Origin: SSC4 sp964443225 | GTDB lineage: Bacteria > Chloroflexota > Anaerolineae > SSC4 > Amarolineaceae | Direction of reading: 5' to 3' | NCBI GenBank assembly: GCA_964443225.1 | Contig: CAYUCC010000002.1 | Coordinates: 73,327 to 137,326, forward strand | DNA length: 64,000 bases | Notes under the pieces: generated by a model | What the model was told of the DNA's origin: nothing | The model's database searches: none | The model's input: only the letters and a program-made list of their open reading frames with translations | Made by a program: the position numbers and the translations under genes | Part shown: piece after piece, positions 25,575-34,098 of the stretch | How positions within the stretch are numbered: the stretch's first letter is position 1 | Layout of the letters: the number at the start of each line of letters is the position of its first letter

Positions 25575-26603
25575 CTACAGCGCTTCGAGCTCCTGGCGCG
25601 GTGCCGTGGCGCGACCCAGATCGCGCCAGCTGAGCTGCTCGCGCCACATGAAATAGGCCCCGACCAGGGTAATGGGCAGCCACAGCGCCGCGTGCAAGAC
25701 CAGCGTATAACCGACCGCCACCTCGGGATTGACGCCGAACGCCGTCAACACCGCGATCCCCGGCAGGTCGAAGGTGCCGATATAGCCCGGTGCGGCGGGC
25801 AGTGTCGTGGCCAGGTTGACGATGCCGTTCATAAGCATGAGCACCATGAATGACACCGAAAAATCGAAGGCATGCATCACGAACCAGTACTTCACCGTTT
25901 CCGCCAACCAGATCACGATCGATGTGACGAACACCATCAGCATGTCGCGCGGACTGCGCAGGGCACCCAGGCCAGACAGAAACCGGTCGAACAGCCCGCC
26001 CATACGGTCCTGCCAGGATGCGGGTAGAAAGCGGTTGACGAAAAAATCGTAGAACCGCCGTGCGCGCAGCGGGTTGGCCGCCACAGCCATAAAGAAGCCG
26101 AGGGCAAAAAAGAACAGTACGCTGAACAGTACCACGAGCTGGCGAAACGCCGGTGGAATCGGTGTAAATGGCAGGGCTACAAAAACGAACAACAGCATGA
26201 CCAGGCCGTCGAAAATACGCTCGATGAAGATCGTCGCAAGAGAGGCGCTCATCGGTACGTCTTCGCCGCGTTTGAGCACGTACGCGCGGATGAATTCGCC
26301 CGCACGGATGGGGTAGATATTGTTGCCCATGTAGCCGATGGCCACCACGGGGAAGAGGCGGCGCAGTGGGATGACTTTGATTGGATTCAACAGGTAGTGC
26401 CAGCGCCAGGTACGCGCCCAGACCGCAAAAAAATAGATGATGATACCGGGAATGAGCCAGGCGTAATTCGCAGTCCGCAGATAATCCCACACCAATTCGA
26501 GCTTCAGGCCGCGCACCGCTACAATGACAAACACGACACTTACCGTAACACCCAACCAGAACTGCCAACGTTTCACCAGCTGCTCCACACTGTTTTTTGA
26601 CAT
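25575..26603 (-). CDS. Lysylphosphatidylglycerol synthase TM-type (UPF0104) membrane protein
   Basis: A 342-residue protein with about eight membrane segments and the UPF0104/AglD-like pattern (NYAWLIPGIIIYFFAVWARTWRWHYLL; MGNNIYPIRAGEFIRAYVL; PAAPGYIGTFDLPGI). The family resembles the flippase half of MprF and is thought to move or handle lipids, although most members are untested. The soluble aminoacyl-transferase half of MprF is absent, so lysyl-PG synthesis is not expected. Its start codon lies right behind a strong hairpin and has no clear Shine-Dalgarno. Confidence 0.87.
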   Translation of the reverse strand: MSKNSVEQLVKRWQFWLGVTVSVVFVIVAVRGLKLELVWDYLRTANYAWLIPGIIIYFFAVWARTWRWHYLLNPIKVIPLRRLFPVVAIGYMGNNIYPIRAGEFIRAYVLKRGEDVPMSASLATIFIERIFDGLVMLLFVFVALPFTPIPPAFRQLVVLFSVLFFFALGFFMAVAANPLRARRFYDFFVNRFLPASWQDRMGGLFDRFLSGLGALRSPRDMLMVFVTSIVIWLAETVKYWFVMHAFDFSVSFMVLMLMNGIVNLATTLPAAPGYIGTFDLPGIAVLTAFGVNPEVAVGYTLVLHAALWLPITLVGAYFMWREQLSWRDLGRATAPRQELEAL

Positions 26604-26606
26604 AAA

Positions 26607-26641
26607 CGGACGGGCCAGAGCTTACTGCCTGGGCCCGTCCG
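26607..26641 (-). terminator. Hairpin between the small SWIM gene and the flippase start
   Basis: 10-bp arms (CGGACGGGCC and GGCCCGTCCG) end 3 bases before the flippase start codon. On the minus strand it follows the SWIM gene stop by about 90 bp. It could terminate that transcript or mask ribosome binding to the flippase gene. Confidence 0.5.
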
Positions 26642-26730
26642 CAACGAGACACCCAAACACACGAAGACAGGGCCGTGCGGCACAGCCGGCGCCGGTTCCC
26701 CTGCCTGGAGAAGGTTCGTCCTTCTCGGCG

Positions 26731-27006
26731 TTAACTCGTCATGGCACTTGCCGGAAGATTGGCTGACGGCATCGGTGCTGGTGCGACGTACCCCATAAAA
26801 ATCTGTTCCAACGCAATGATGTGGCTGCACAGCCCACGGTGCAAATAGGAGCTGCAGTCGCACGTCCACTGACCCTCGTCATAGGCAACGATGTGGTCAT
26901 CGTGTTCGCCGTGAAACTTAACGCGGAGGTACGACACATGGACACGGTCAGTCTCGTGGGCATAACGTTTGCCCTTTTCGATCTTGCCGATCATGCCTGA
27001 ATCCAT
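26731..27006 (-). CDS. Small SWIM zinc-finger protein
   Basis: A 91-residue protein. The start chosen is the ATG 7 bp behind AAGGAGG, not the longer frame. Nearly the whole protein is a SWIM finger: CDCSSYLHRGLCSHIIALEQI provides CxC...CxH. It is preceded by a short beta region (VHVSYLRVKFHGEHDDHIVAYDEGQWT), and an Ala/Pro tail follows. Stand-alone SWIM proteins of this size are known as small nucleic-acid or protein-binding factors without assigned function. No helicase is adjacent, unlike the SWIM protein at 6665. Confidence 0.85.
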   Translation of the reverse strand: MDSGMIGKIEKGKRYAHETDRVHVSYLRVKFHGEHDDHIVAYDEGQWTCDCSSYLHRGLCSHIIALEQIFMGYVAPAPMPSANLPASAMTS

Positions 27007-27231
27007 TAACAGACCCTCCTTATACAAAAAGGCACCGGCGCCATGCGCAGCAGTGCCTCCCCTCGAAACCGTGGCATCAATTGGTGGTGCATCCGAACAT
27101 GATTGTTCATACAAGGTCGTGACCGATCATCTCTTCCGCCACCCAATCGTTAGTGACAGTATACCCGTCCCCTCCCCATTTGTCAAGCAAACTTAACCCA
27201 CGCCCACCTGACGTTTGCTGCACGTTCCCTC

Positions 27232-27300
27232 AATCCAAAATCCAATCCAATCCAAAATCCAATCTAAAATCCAAAATCCAAAATCCCAAATCCCAAATCC
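27232..27300. repeat. AATCCAAA low-complexity array at a gene 3' end
   Basis: Tandem AATCCAAA/AAATCCC units run for about 70 bp and touch the stop codon of the isomerase gene. Related runs occur at 35511, 37921 and 49650. Confidence 0.8.
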
Positions 27301-28362
27301 CTACATCTCCGCCATGCGCTGTTTCAGGAACTCGATGGGGGTCATTTCGGTGGGATCGATGTCGTTGAGCAGGGCCAGGTAGACACTGACATAATCACCC
27401 AGGTGAATCAACGACAGCAGGTGCGCCAGGCGTGATTGGCCGTGCCCCTCGATGACTTCGACACGCAGCCGGCGTTTCTCCAGCAGCTCGGCGGTCAACT
27501 CGACGCGCACCTGGGTTCGTGGATAGTACAACGGCGACGACAGGATCAGCACCGTGGACCGGCTGAGCACACCGGTTGCGACCTTGGTCCCCACCACGGC
27601 GTTGTGATCGGCCTCGGGCAGCTCTTCGCAGCCCGCCAGGGTGTCGGCATTTTCGTTGAACTGGTCCTTCCAACGCTGCGCAACGGCGGACAGGAACGAT
27701 GCCCCGTAGACGATGGGCAGTCGATCATAGAGGCGCTGCGCCATCTGTTTGGCGCTGTTATCGGCCACCAGCACGTCTTCGCGCGATTCGGCCGCCACCT
27801 CGGCCATGGCCTGAAGGGCATCTTCGATCTCCGCCGCCGGATCGGGGACGAAGCCGAGGCGGAACAGGACTCCGAGCAGCAGGGTGAATGGATAACCCAG
27901 GGCGGCGCGCGGGGGTGCGGCGTACTGGAAACGCACCAGGGGCACCTGCCAGGCCGCAGCCAGCTCGGCCAACCTGCCCCCCCCGGTCAGCGTGAGCAGC
28001 GGCACGCCGCGCGCCTGGGCCGCTGCCGCCACGGCCAGCGTCTCTTCGGTGTTGCCCGAATTGCTCGAAGCGATCAGCAGTGTGCGTTCGTTAACCCACG
28101 CCGGCAGTTCGTAATCGCGCAGGACCACGATGGGCGCACGGCAGCTGTCGGCCACCAGACCCGCCACCAGGTTGCCGCTGATGGCCGAACCACCCATACC
28201 CGCCACGACGATCTGTTCGAGCTGGGCATACGACGCCGGCAGCGACAGACTGTGCACCTGCCGCCAGGCCGCAGCCACTTGCAGTGGCAGCTCGCCAACC
28301 AGGCGCAGCATGCCGCGCGGGTCGCGGCTGGCCACCGCATCCAAATCATCAAGATCGATCAT
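27301..28362 (-). CDS. Bifunctional phosphoglucose/phosphomannose isomerase (SIS domains)
   Basis: A 353-residue cytoplasmic enzyme of the archaeal/Chloroflexota-type PGI/PMI family, interconverting glucose-6-P or mannose-6-P with fructose-6-P. Two SIS domains are visible. The first has VAGMGGSAISGNLVAGL and the phosphosugar loop SSNSGNTEE; the second carries FNENADTLAGCEELPEADHN, with the His expected in catalysis. Length and motifs match the family. It overlaps rsmI by 14 bp, so the two are cotranscribed. It would supply sugar phosphates for glycolysis or for GDP-mannose and glycan synthesis. Confidence 0.9.
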   Translation of the reverse strand: MIDLDDLDAVASRDPRGMLRLVGELPLQVAAAWRQVHSLSLPASYAQLEQIVVAGMGGSAISGNLVAGLVADSCRAPIVVLRDYELPAWVNERTLLIASSNSGNTEETLAVAAAAQARGVPLLTLTGGGRLAELAAAWQVPLVRFQYAAPPRAALGYPFTLLLGVLFRLGFVPDPAAEIEDALQAMAEVAAESREDVLVADNSAKQMAQRLYDRLPIVYGASFLSAVAQRWKDQFNENADTLAGCEELPEADHNAVVGTKVATGVLSRSTVLILSSPLYYPRTQVRVELTAELLEKRRLRVEVIEGHGQSRLAHLLSLIHLGDYVSVYLALLNDIDPTEMTPIEFLKQRMAEM

Positions 28363-29218
28363 CTTGGTTCGCCTCCGCCGTGAATGTTAAACGGTATACA
28401 TCCTTCTTGCGCCAACCAGCCAGCCGTGCGACCACACGCTGCGCCGCGCGCTCGTCGACACCTTCCGCCGCCATGATGGCCAGCGCCTCGCGCACCTGCG
28501 TAGGTGACCAGTCACCTTCCGCCGCCTGGACGTTGGCTGCCGCACCAGCGATGGCCAGGACGTATTCCCCACGCGGTGCTTCCGCCGCCAGCGCTGTCAC
28601 CGCCGCTCCGAGGCGACCGTACCACAACGTTTCGTACGGTTTGCTTAGCTCACGCGCCACCAGCACGGGACGATCACCCAAAACCTCGACCAGGTCGGCC
28701 AGGCTTTCGAGCAGACGATGCGGCACTTCGTAGGCCACCAGGGTGCCGGGTTCATCGGCGGCCTGGCGCAGGAGCTGTTGGCGCTCGGCACGCCGCCGCG
28801 GCAGAAATCCCAGGAATAAAAAACGCCCGGCGGGCAGACCCGCAATGGCCAGCGCGGTCACCACCGCCGATGGCCCTGGCACCGGTACGATCCGGTGCCC
28901 CGCCGCCACCGCGGCCTGCACCAGGGCGTAACCCGGGTCTGCAATGCCCGGCATGCCAGCATCGGCGACCAACGCCACGTCACCGTGGTTCAAGGCAGCC
29001 AGAACTTCGGCCTGGCGCTGGGCCTGTTTGGGTGCAAAGGCGTCGGTATAGGTGATCAACCGTGCACCGGCAATGCCACAGGCGGCGAGCAGCCGTGCCG
29101 TGACGCGCGTGTCCTCAGCGGCAATCACCGGTACGGCGGCCAATACCTGCTGTGCGCGTGGAGACCAGTCGGCGACGTTACCGAGCGGTGTTCCAACCAC
29201 GAAGAGAGTGTTTTTCAT
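28349..29218 (-). CDS. rsmI: 16S rRNA (cytidine(1402)-2'-O)-methyltransferase
   Basis: A 289-residue tetrapyrrole-methylase-fold enzyme that 2'-O-methylates C1402 in the ribosomal decoding site, using S-adenosylmethionine. The start is the ATG beginning MKNTLFVVGTPLGN; a longer frame would run into the upstream gene. Family motifs are VGTPLGNVADWSPRA, AEDTR, DAGMPGIADPG, PGPSAVVTALAIAGLP and FLFLGFLPRR. The C-terminal extension (about 230-289) is the small helical domain of longer RsmI forms. Confidence 0.95.
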   Translation of the reverse strand: MKNTLFVVGTPLGNVADWSPRAQQVLAAVPVIAAEDTRVTARLLAACGIAGARLITYTDAFAPKQAQRQAEVLAALNHGDVALVADAGMPGIADPGYALVQAAVAAGHRIVPVPGPSAVVTALAIAGLPAGRFLFLGFLPRRRAERQQLLRQAADEPGTLVAYEVPHRLLESLADLVEVLGDRPVLVARELSKPYETLWYGRLGAAVTALAAEAPRGEYVLAIAGAAANVQAAEGDWSPTQVREALAIMAAEGVDERAAQRVVARLAGWRKKDVYRLTFTAEANQDDRS

Positions 29219-29237
29219 GAATCCAGCCCGCCCATCC

Positions 29238-30557
29238 TCAGGAGCCGGTCGATGCCGCGGGCGCCTGAAGGGTAAACAACCGCTGCCCATCGACGTCACG
29301 CAGCATCAGGCCGGGGCCGCGCGCCGTGGATGCCAGGTCGCTCTGCGCTTCCATCAGCCGCTGCACCCCTTCGTCGAGCGGATAATCGGGATAGAGCCCC
29401 AACCGCCCGCGCAGAATCTCACTGCGCAGGACCTCGTAACGGGCACGGCTGACGTCTGCGGGGTCGGGCAGTTCGCTTGCGAGGTCACGGTACAGCGCGT
29501 ACAGGTCGGCATTGGCCGCTGCCAGATCGGTGCGGATCGTCTCGTTTTCTGCTTCCCAGTCCGGCACCAGCCTGGCCTGCAGGTCCAGCCGCGCCACGCG
29601 CAGCTTGAGGGTCAGCCAGTTGGTCAGCGCCAACTGCGCCGCCGCCCGTTCGGCAGCCTGCGGTGACGACGCCAACACCTGTTGGTAGAAGGCCAGTCGT
29701 GCCTGATCTTCGGCCACCAGCGTCGGTTCGAGCGCAATCACGTCTTCGTCGGTCAAAAAGCGCCCGGCCAGCAGGCCGTTGACGACGGCGTCGAACGCCG
29801 CCCGCCGCGACTCGATGGTGGCTGTCAGGGTATCGGGCACAGCCAGGTCGACGCCCAGGGCATCGAGTGCCAGCACGGGGGGCCGCTGCGGTGGCTGATC
29901 GCGCGGCGGGAGGTTCGATGCCAGGTTACGCAGTTCCTTTGTTTTCTCCGGTTCATCCAGCTTCAAATAGATGGTTGCCAGGCGGCTAAAGAGGTCGGCG
30001 CGCTGTGGGTCCAGCAGATAGACACTGTGACCTGCCAGGGCCTCGACCATCTCGAGACTGACACGTGCCAGGTCGGGTTTATCCATGGCCAACCAGCCAT
30101 CGGCCGCCTGTAGGGCCGTCTCGGCACGTGCAATGTCCGGCAGGGTGGGGCTGAGCGCAGCCACTTCGTGGGCCAGGCGGTAGGCAAGTGACGCCGCCTC
30201 CTCCTCGCCCGCCGCCGCCTGACGTTTGCCAAGCAGCAGCAGATGCCCCGCACGCTGCGCATCGGTCAGCTCCGGCGACTGTACGATCAGCGCATAACCG
30301 GCGTGCAGCTCCTGTGCCTCCAAGGCCCGCCGGACGACACCGTCGACCGCATCGCCCGCCAGCGGTAGAAAACCGAGATCGGGGGGTATGCGCTGGCCGT
30401 CCACAACGTCCCACGGCTGGGCCCACGTCATCTCGGGCGCGGTGTCGGCGGCACTATTTATGGAAAAATAGGCCACGAGTGCTACGGCGCCCAGGCCCAA
30501 GAGAAACACGAGGGCTACACCGAGCCCAACGATCGTCCAATCGGGTTTGTTTCGCAT
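29238..30557 (-). CDS. Membrane-anchored helical (TPR-like) protein of unknown function
   Basis: A 439-residue protein that I do not recognise. It has one N-terminal membrane segment (about 7-33, WTIVGLGVALVFLLGLGAVALVAYF) and an outer part that is almost entirely helical and Ala/Leu-rich. Stretches such as AETALQAADGWLAMDKPDLARVSL and ADLFSRLATIYLKLDEPEKTKEL resemble tetratricopeptide repeats. No catalytic motif is seen. It precedes rsmI on the same strand with a 19-bp gap, so it is probably in that operon. A scaffold role at the membrane is a guess from fold alone. Confidence 0.75.
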   Translation of the reverse strand: MRNKPDWTIVGLGVALVFLLGLGAVALVAYFSINSAADTAPEMTWAQPWDVVDGQRIPPDLGFLPLAGDAVDGVVRRALEAQELHAGYALIVQSPELTDAQRAGHLLLLGKRQAAAGEEEAASLAYRLAHEVAALSPTLPDIARAETALQAADGWLAMDKPDLARVSLEMVEALAGHSVYLLDPQRADLFSRLATIYLKLDEPEKTKELRNLASNLPPRDQPPQRPPVLALDALGVDLAVPDTLTATIESRRAAFDAVVNGLLAGRFLTDEDVIALEPTLVAEDQARLAFYQQVLASSPQAAERAAAQLALTNWLTLKLRVARLDLQARLVPDWEAENETIRTDLAAANADLYALYRDLASELPDPADVSRARYEVLRSEILRGRLGLYPDYPLDEGVQRLMEAQSDLASTARGPGLMLRDVDGQRLFTLQAPAASTGS

Positions 30558-30647
30558 TCACCCATCCACAGGTTACGGGTCAAGCCGGAACTATACTACA
30601 AATCGCACGCGGTGTAAAGCAGGCGACGATTTGCTTTATATCCGCCT

Positions 30648-30676
30648 TTGCCAAATCCCAAGGGCTATGTTAGAAT
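30648..30676 (+). promoter_or_regulatory. Candidate promoter of the glycosidase cluster
   Basis: TTGCCA (30648-30653), 17-bp spacer, TAGAAT (30671-30676). It would give a leader of about 270 nt to the first glycosidase gene. The leader contains a GC-rich hairpin (GGGGGCGCGAGCCCCC near 30865) and a TTTTTTGTTTTT run near 30900, so attenuation is possible. Nothing else is recognised in this 393-bp gap. Confidence 0.45.
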
Positions 30677-30950
30677 GGCGACACTTGGATGGTCCTGAGA
30701 GACCGTCGGGTTTGTTGAGTTGTTCCGATGATTGACCAACTGCCGGCCCGGTAACGACTTCAGCATAACCAGAGATAGAGTGCAGGTCGAAATAACCATC
30801 CCCTGGCATACACCTCAACCGGATAGCGGGCGCTGCCTGCGGGCGCGCTGGTTCGACCGGGGGGCGCGAGCCCCCACGGCAAACGATCCTGGTCGAGGTT
30901 TTTTGTTTTTCTGAACATCGCGACTCGCCGAAAGGAGAAGCGTTCAATAG

Positions 30951-33926
30951 ATGCAGGGTGTATCTGACACGCCAAACCTGTTTCCAAACCTGACCCGCTG
31001 GTTCGATAGCAAATCGGGCAAACTGATTGTCAATTTGCTGATCCTCGGGTTGATTTTGCTGGCCCTGATTCTGCCACCCATCAGCCTGGTGGAGCGTCTG
31101 CAGACCGGGGGCTACACCACGATTCCAACCACGGGTGGCTCCGTGATCGATCCAGACGGTACACAGGTGATTGTGCCCCAAGAGGGGCTGCAGGATGCCA
31201 GTGGCACCGCCGCCAAGACAGTTCGACTGCAGGTGTCCTCCGTGCCGCGCGAACCGTTCGTGGCTGGCGAAGCGGGTCGCGACCTGGTGGCGGCGGCCGA
31301 GCAGCTGCCGGCCAACCGGTTGATCCCGCGCAGCCCGCTGTACCAGATCACCTCGCGCGGCGATGCGCCGTCGCAGGTGGTGCTGCGCGTTCCCATCCCC
31401 AACGACTCAGAACCGTACGACACACTCGACTTGTACGCCTACGACGGTGTACCGGCTACGTGGCACCAGGTGCCAAGCCAGGTCGTTGTGGCCGATGACG
31501 TCATGGAAGCCCGCCTCGACTATCTGCCGGCGGCGTTCATGGTGATGCAGACCAAGATGCAGCCACCGCGGGCGTCAGCCCAGGCGTCGGCAACCAGTCC
31601 CCTGCCCGATGAAGGCAAGGGTGCGCTGGTCGAAGTCAACCCGGTGGGTTTGATGCTCGGTGACGGTGGCGATATTGAGGGCAGCCTGCAGGGTTTGCCC
31701 GCCGACGCCACCAGTGCCTTTGCCGTGGTGCCGACGCTGCGCAACTGGGAAGAGAGCGGCGCCGTACGCACCGACCTCATTGCCAACATGCTGGTGACCG
31801 ACGAACAGCAGCAGCGTCACATCGACGCCATCGAGCAGCTCGTCGTGGGCAATCTCTACGCCGGTATCAACCTGGATTACCGCGGCATCGATGCCAACCT
31901 GTCCCAGGACTTTGTCAATTTCGTGGGCAAACTGGCCGAACGGCTGCATGCCCAGGGTAAAACTGTCTCGGTTACGGTCGAAGAACCACGCCAGGTCGCC
32001 GTCGACACCTGGGAAACTGGTCCGTACCACTGGCAGAAGCTGGGCGCGGTGGTCGATACCCTGCGCGTGCCGGCGGCCAGTGACCCGAAGGCGTACACAC
32101 CTGATGGTCAAATCCATGCGTTGCTGCGCTGGGCGGTCGGCCAGGTCGATCGTAATAAGATTCAGCTGGTATTTCCAGGGACCAGTATCGAACAGTCGGG
32201 TAACTATTACCTGCCCAAGAGTTACAGCGAAGCATTGACCCCCTTGATTGGCCAGATCCAGGCGAGTACCGAGGTCACGCCCGGTGCCACCATCGACCTC
32301 AAGTTGATTGCCGATCGCGCGACCAGCGAACTGGTGTTCGATGAAAACGTGGGGGCCTATACCTATCGTTATCGCGACGACCAGGGTTACGAACGCACGG
32401 TGTGGCTGGAGAATGCCGAAAGCCTGAGTCACAAGCTGCAGTTGATCAACCAATATCACCTGCAGGGCGCCACCATCCAATCCCTGCCCGCCGCCGATCC
32501 GGAGATCTGGAACGCGCTGACGACCTTCCAGCAGGGACAGCCCGCCGCCAACCGCAGCCAGTTTGCAGTGAGCTGGCAGGTCGAGGGTCCCGATGGACAG
32601 GTGATCGAACTCGGTGACGACGCACTGCTGTCGACGAGTACGCACACCTGGCAGGTGCCTGACTCTCCCGGGGCCGCATTCAAGGTCCAGGCTGCGATCG
32701 TCGAAGACGGCCGGCCGGTGAGTGAGGCCGGTGAAGTGGCGATGGTCGTGGCGACCTACACGCCTGTACCGACCGCCACCCCGGTCCCCACTGCCACCCC
32801 GACACCGCGGCCAACGGCGACCCCGCGCCCGGCTGCCCCGGCAGCGCCCGCGCAGCCGGCCAATACGAACCCAGCGCCGGCGCCAGCGCCCGTGGGACCG
32901 TCGCGCGGCAGCGGTGCCGGCTTCGGCTACGGCGTCCAGGCCCAGGTCTACGGCGGTGCCGACCTCGGATTCGTGGCCAACGCCACACGCAACATGGGCT
33001 TCAACTGGGTCAAGTTCCAGGCACCGTGGAAGGACTTCGAAGGCTCGAAGGGTGACTACGGCTGGGGCGGTATGGACTCCATCGTCAACTCCCTTTCGGG
33101 AAGCGGCCTGAAGATCCTGGCCAGCATCGTCAAGGCACCGAACTGGGCACGCAACCCGGCCTACGGTTACGCTGACGAGGGACCGCCGCAGAACCTGCAG
33201 GACTACGCCGACTTCGTGGGTGCCTATGCGGGCCGCTACTGCGGCAAAGTCCAGGCCATCGAAGTCTGGAACGAGCAGAACCTGCACTATGAATGGGGCA
33301 ACGAGCCGCTCGATCCGGGCCGTTACGTGGCGATGCTCAAGCTGGCCTATGGTGCCATCAAGGCCGCCTGCCCAAGCATGACCGTGGTGAGCGGCGCCCT
33401 GACACCGGCCGGCTCCGTGCCGGGTAAGGCCATCGACGACGTCGAATACCTGCAGGCGATGTACCGCGCGGGCATGCGGGGTTACGCCGATGCCATTGGG
33501 TCACATCCGAGCGGTTACAACTGCCCGGCCAACGGCGACTGGCGTTCTGTGCAGGACCCCACGGCTTCGTTCCGCGGTCCCTTCGACAACCGCCATCACT
33601 CCTGGTGCTTCCGCGGCACGATGGAGAGCTACCGCAACGTCATGATCGCCAACGGCGATGGCGGCAAGAAGATCTGGCCGACCGAGTTTGGCTGGGCGAT
33701 CGGGCCGGCGGTCAACAATTCCTATGGCTACGCCAACGACAACACCGCCGAAGAACAGGCGCGCTGGCTGGTCGAAGCTTACCAGATCGCCCGCGGCTGG
33801 GGCTGGGTGGGTCCGATGTTCCTCTGGAACCTGAATTTCGGCATCACCAACCCCGGCACCGAGTTAGCCCAGTTTGGCGTCTGGGGTCGGCCCGCCTACG
33901 ACGCACTCGCGGCGATGCCTAAATAG
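30951..33926 (+). CDS. Membrane-anchored protein: inactive GH18-like domain plus clan GH-A glycosidase
   Basis: A 991-residue protein with an N-terminal anchor (about 24-45). Residues about 215-500 look like the YaaH/GH18 barrel (LYAGINLDYRGIDANLSQDFVNFV), but the catalytic Glu of DxDxE is replaced: the motif reads D309-Y-R311, so this barrel is probably a binding module. A Pro/Thr linker (about 600-660) leads to a clan GH-A barrel (about 665-990) with acid/base E775 (EVWNEQN) and nucleophile E912 (WPTEFGW). It is likely an endo-acting glycan hydrolase facing outside; the substrate is unknown. The catalytic domain is closely similar to that of the next gene (VKAPNWAR, SHPSGYNCPA, DNRHHSWCFRGTME shared), showing tandem duplication. 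Confidence 0.85.
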   Translation: MQGVSDTPNLFPNLTRWFDSKSGKLIVNLLILGLILLALILPPISLVERLQTGGYTTIPTTGGSVIDPDGTQVIVPQEGLQDASGTAAKTVRLQVSSVPREPFVAGEAGRDLVAAAEQLPANRLIPRSPLYQITSRGDAPSQVVLRVPIPNDSEPYDTLDLYAYDGVPATWHQVPSQVVVADDVMEARLDYLPAAFMVMQTKMQPPRASAQASATSPLPDEGKGALVEVNPVGLMLGDGGDIEGSLQGLPADATSAFAVVPTLRNWEESGAVRTDLIANMLVTDEQQQRHIDAIEQLVVGNLYAGINLDYRGIDANLSQDFVNFVGKLAERLHAQGKTVSVTVEEPRQVAVDTWETGPYHWQKLGAVVDTLRVPAASDPKAYTPDGQIHALLRWAVGQVDRNKIQLVFPGTSIEQSGNYYLPKSYSEALTPLIGQIQASTEVTPGATIDLKLIADRATSELVFDENVGAYTYRYRDDQGYERTVWLENAESLSHKLQLINQYHLQGATIQSLPAADPEIWNALTTFQQGQPAANRSQFAVSWQVEGPDGQVIELGDDALLSTSTHTWQVPDSPGAAFKVQAAIVEDGRPVSEAGEVAMVVATYTPVPTATPVPTATPTPRPTATPRPAAPAAPAQPANTNPAPAPAPVGPSRGSGAGFGYGVQAQVYGGADLGFVANATRNMGFNWVKFQAPWKDFEGSKGDYGWGGMDSIVNSLSGSGLKILASIVKAPNWARNPAYGYADEGPPQNLQDYADFVGAYAGRYCGKVQAIEVWNEQNLHYEWGNEPLDPGRYVAMLKLAYGAIKAACPSMTVVSGALTPAGSVPGKAIDDVEYLQAMYRAGMRGYADAIGSHPSGYNCPANGDWRSVQDPTASFRGPFDNRHHSWCFRGTMESYRNVMIANGDGGKKIWPTEFGWAIGPAVNNSYGYANDNTAEEQARWLVEAYQIARGWGWVGPMFLWNLNFGITNPGTELAQFGVWGRPAYDALAAMPK

Positions 33927-33929
33927 ACC

Positions 33930-33968
33930 CAAAACGGATGGGGCAGCCTGGCTGTCCCATCCGTTTTG
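33930..33968. terminator. Intrinsic terminator after the first glycosidase gene
   Basis: 13-bp arms (CAAAACGGATGGG and CCCATCCGTTTTG) extended by inner pairs begin 4 bp after the stop. A-rich and T-rich ends suit either direction. Confidence 0.8.
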
Positions 33969-33983
33969 TTCGCCGAAACCACC

Positions 33984-34011
33984 GAAGCCAGCACAACGGC
34001 GTGCTGGCTTC
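33984..34011 (+). terminator. Second hairpin before the next glycosidase gene
   Basis: 11-bp perfect arms (GAAGCCAGCAC and GTGCTGGCTTC), a 6-nt loop, and CTACCTTTTT shortly after. It may back up the terminator just upstream. Confidence 0.6.
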
Positions 34012-34098
34012 CCGCTACCTTTTTGGCACTTCAACACCGCCTTTTGAGGCCGGCAACCCGTGACTGCTTTGCAGACCACATTCCGCAGGAGGAAGTCG

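Noticed and set aside
30683..30950. Possible c-di-AMP or c-di-GMP riboswitch upstream of the first glycosidase
   Set aside because: The conserved core sequences of those classes were looked for and not found; only a GC-rich hairpin and T-runs are present.
31575..33287. 570-codon antisense frame in the glycosidase gene
   Set aside because: Opposite clear catalytic motifs (EVWNEQN); low-complexity antisense translation, no ribosome site.
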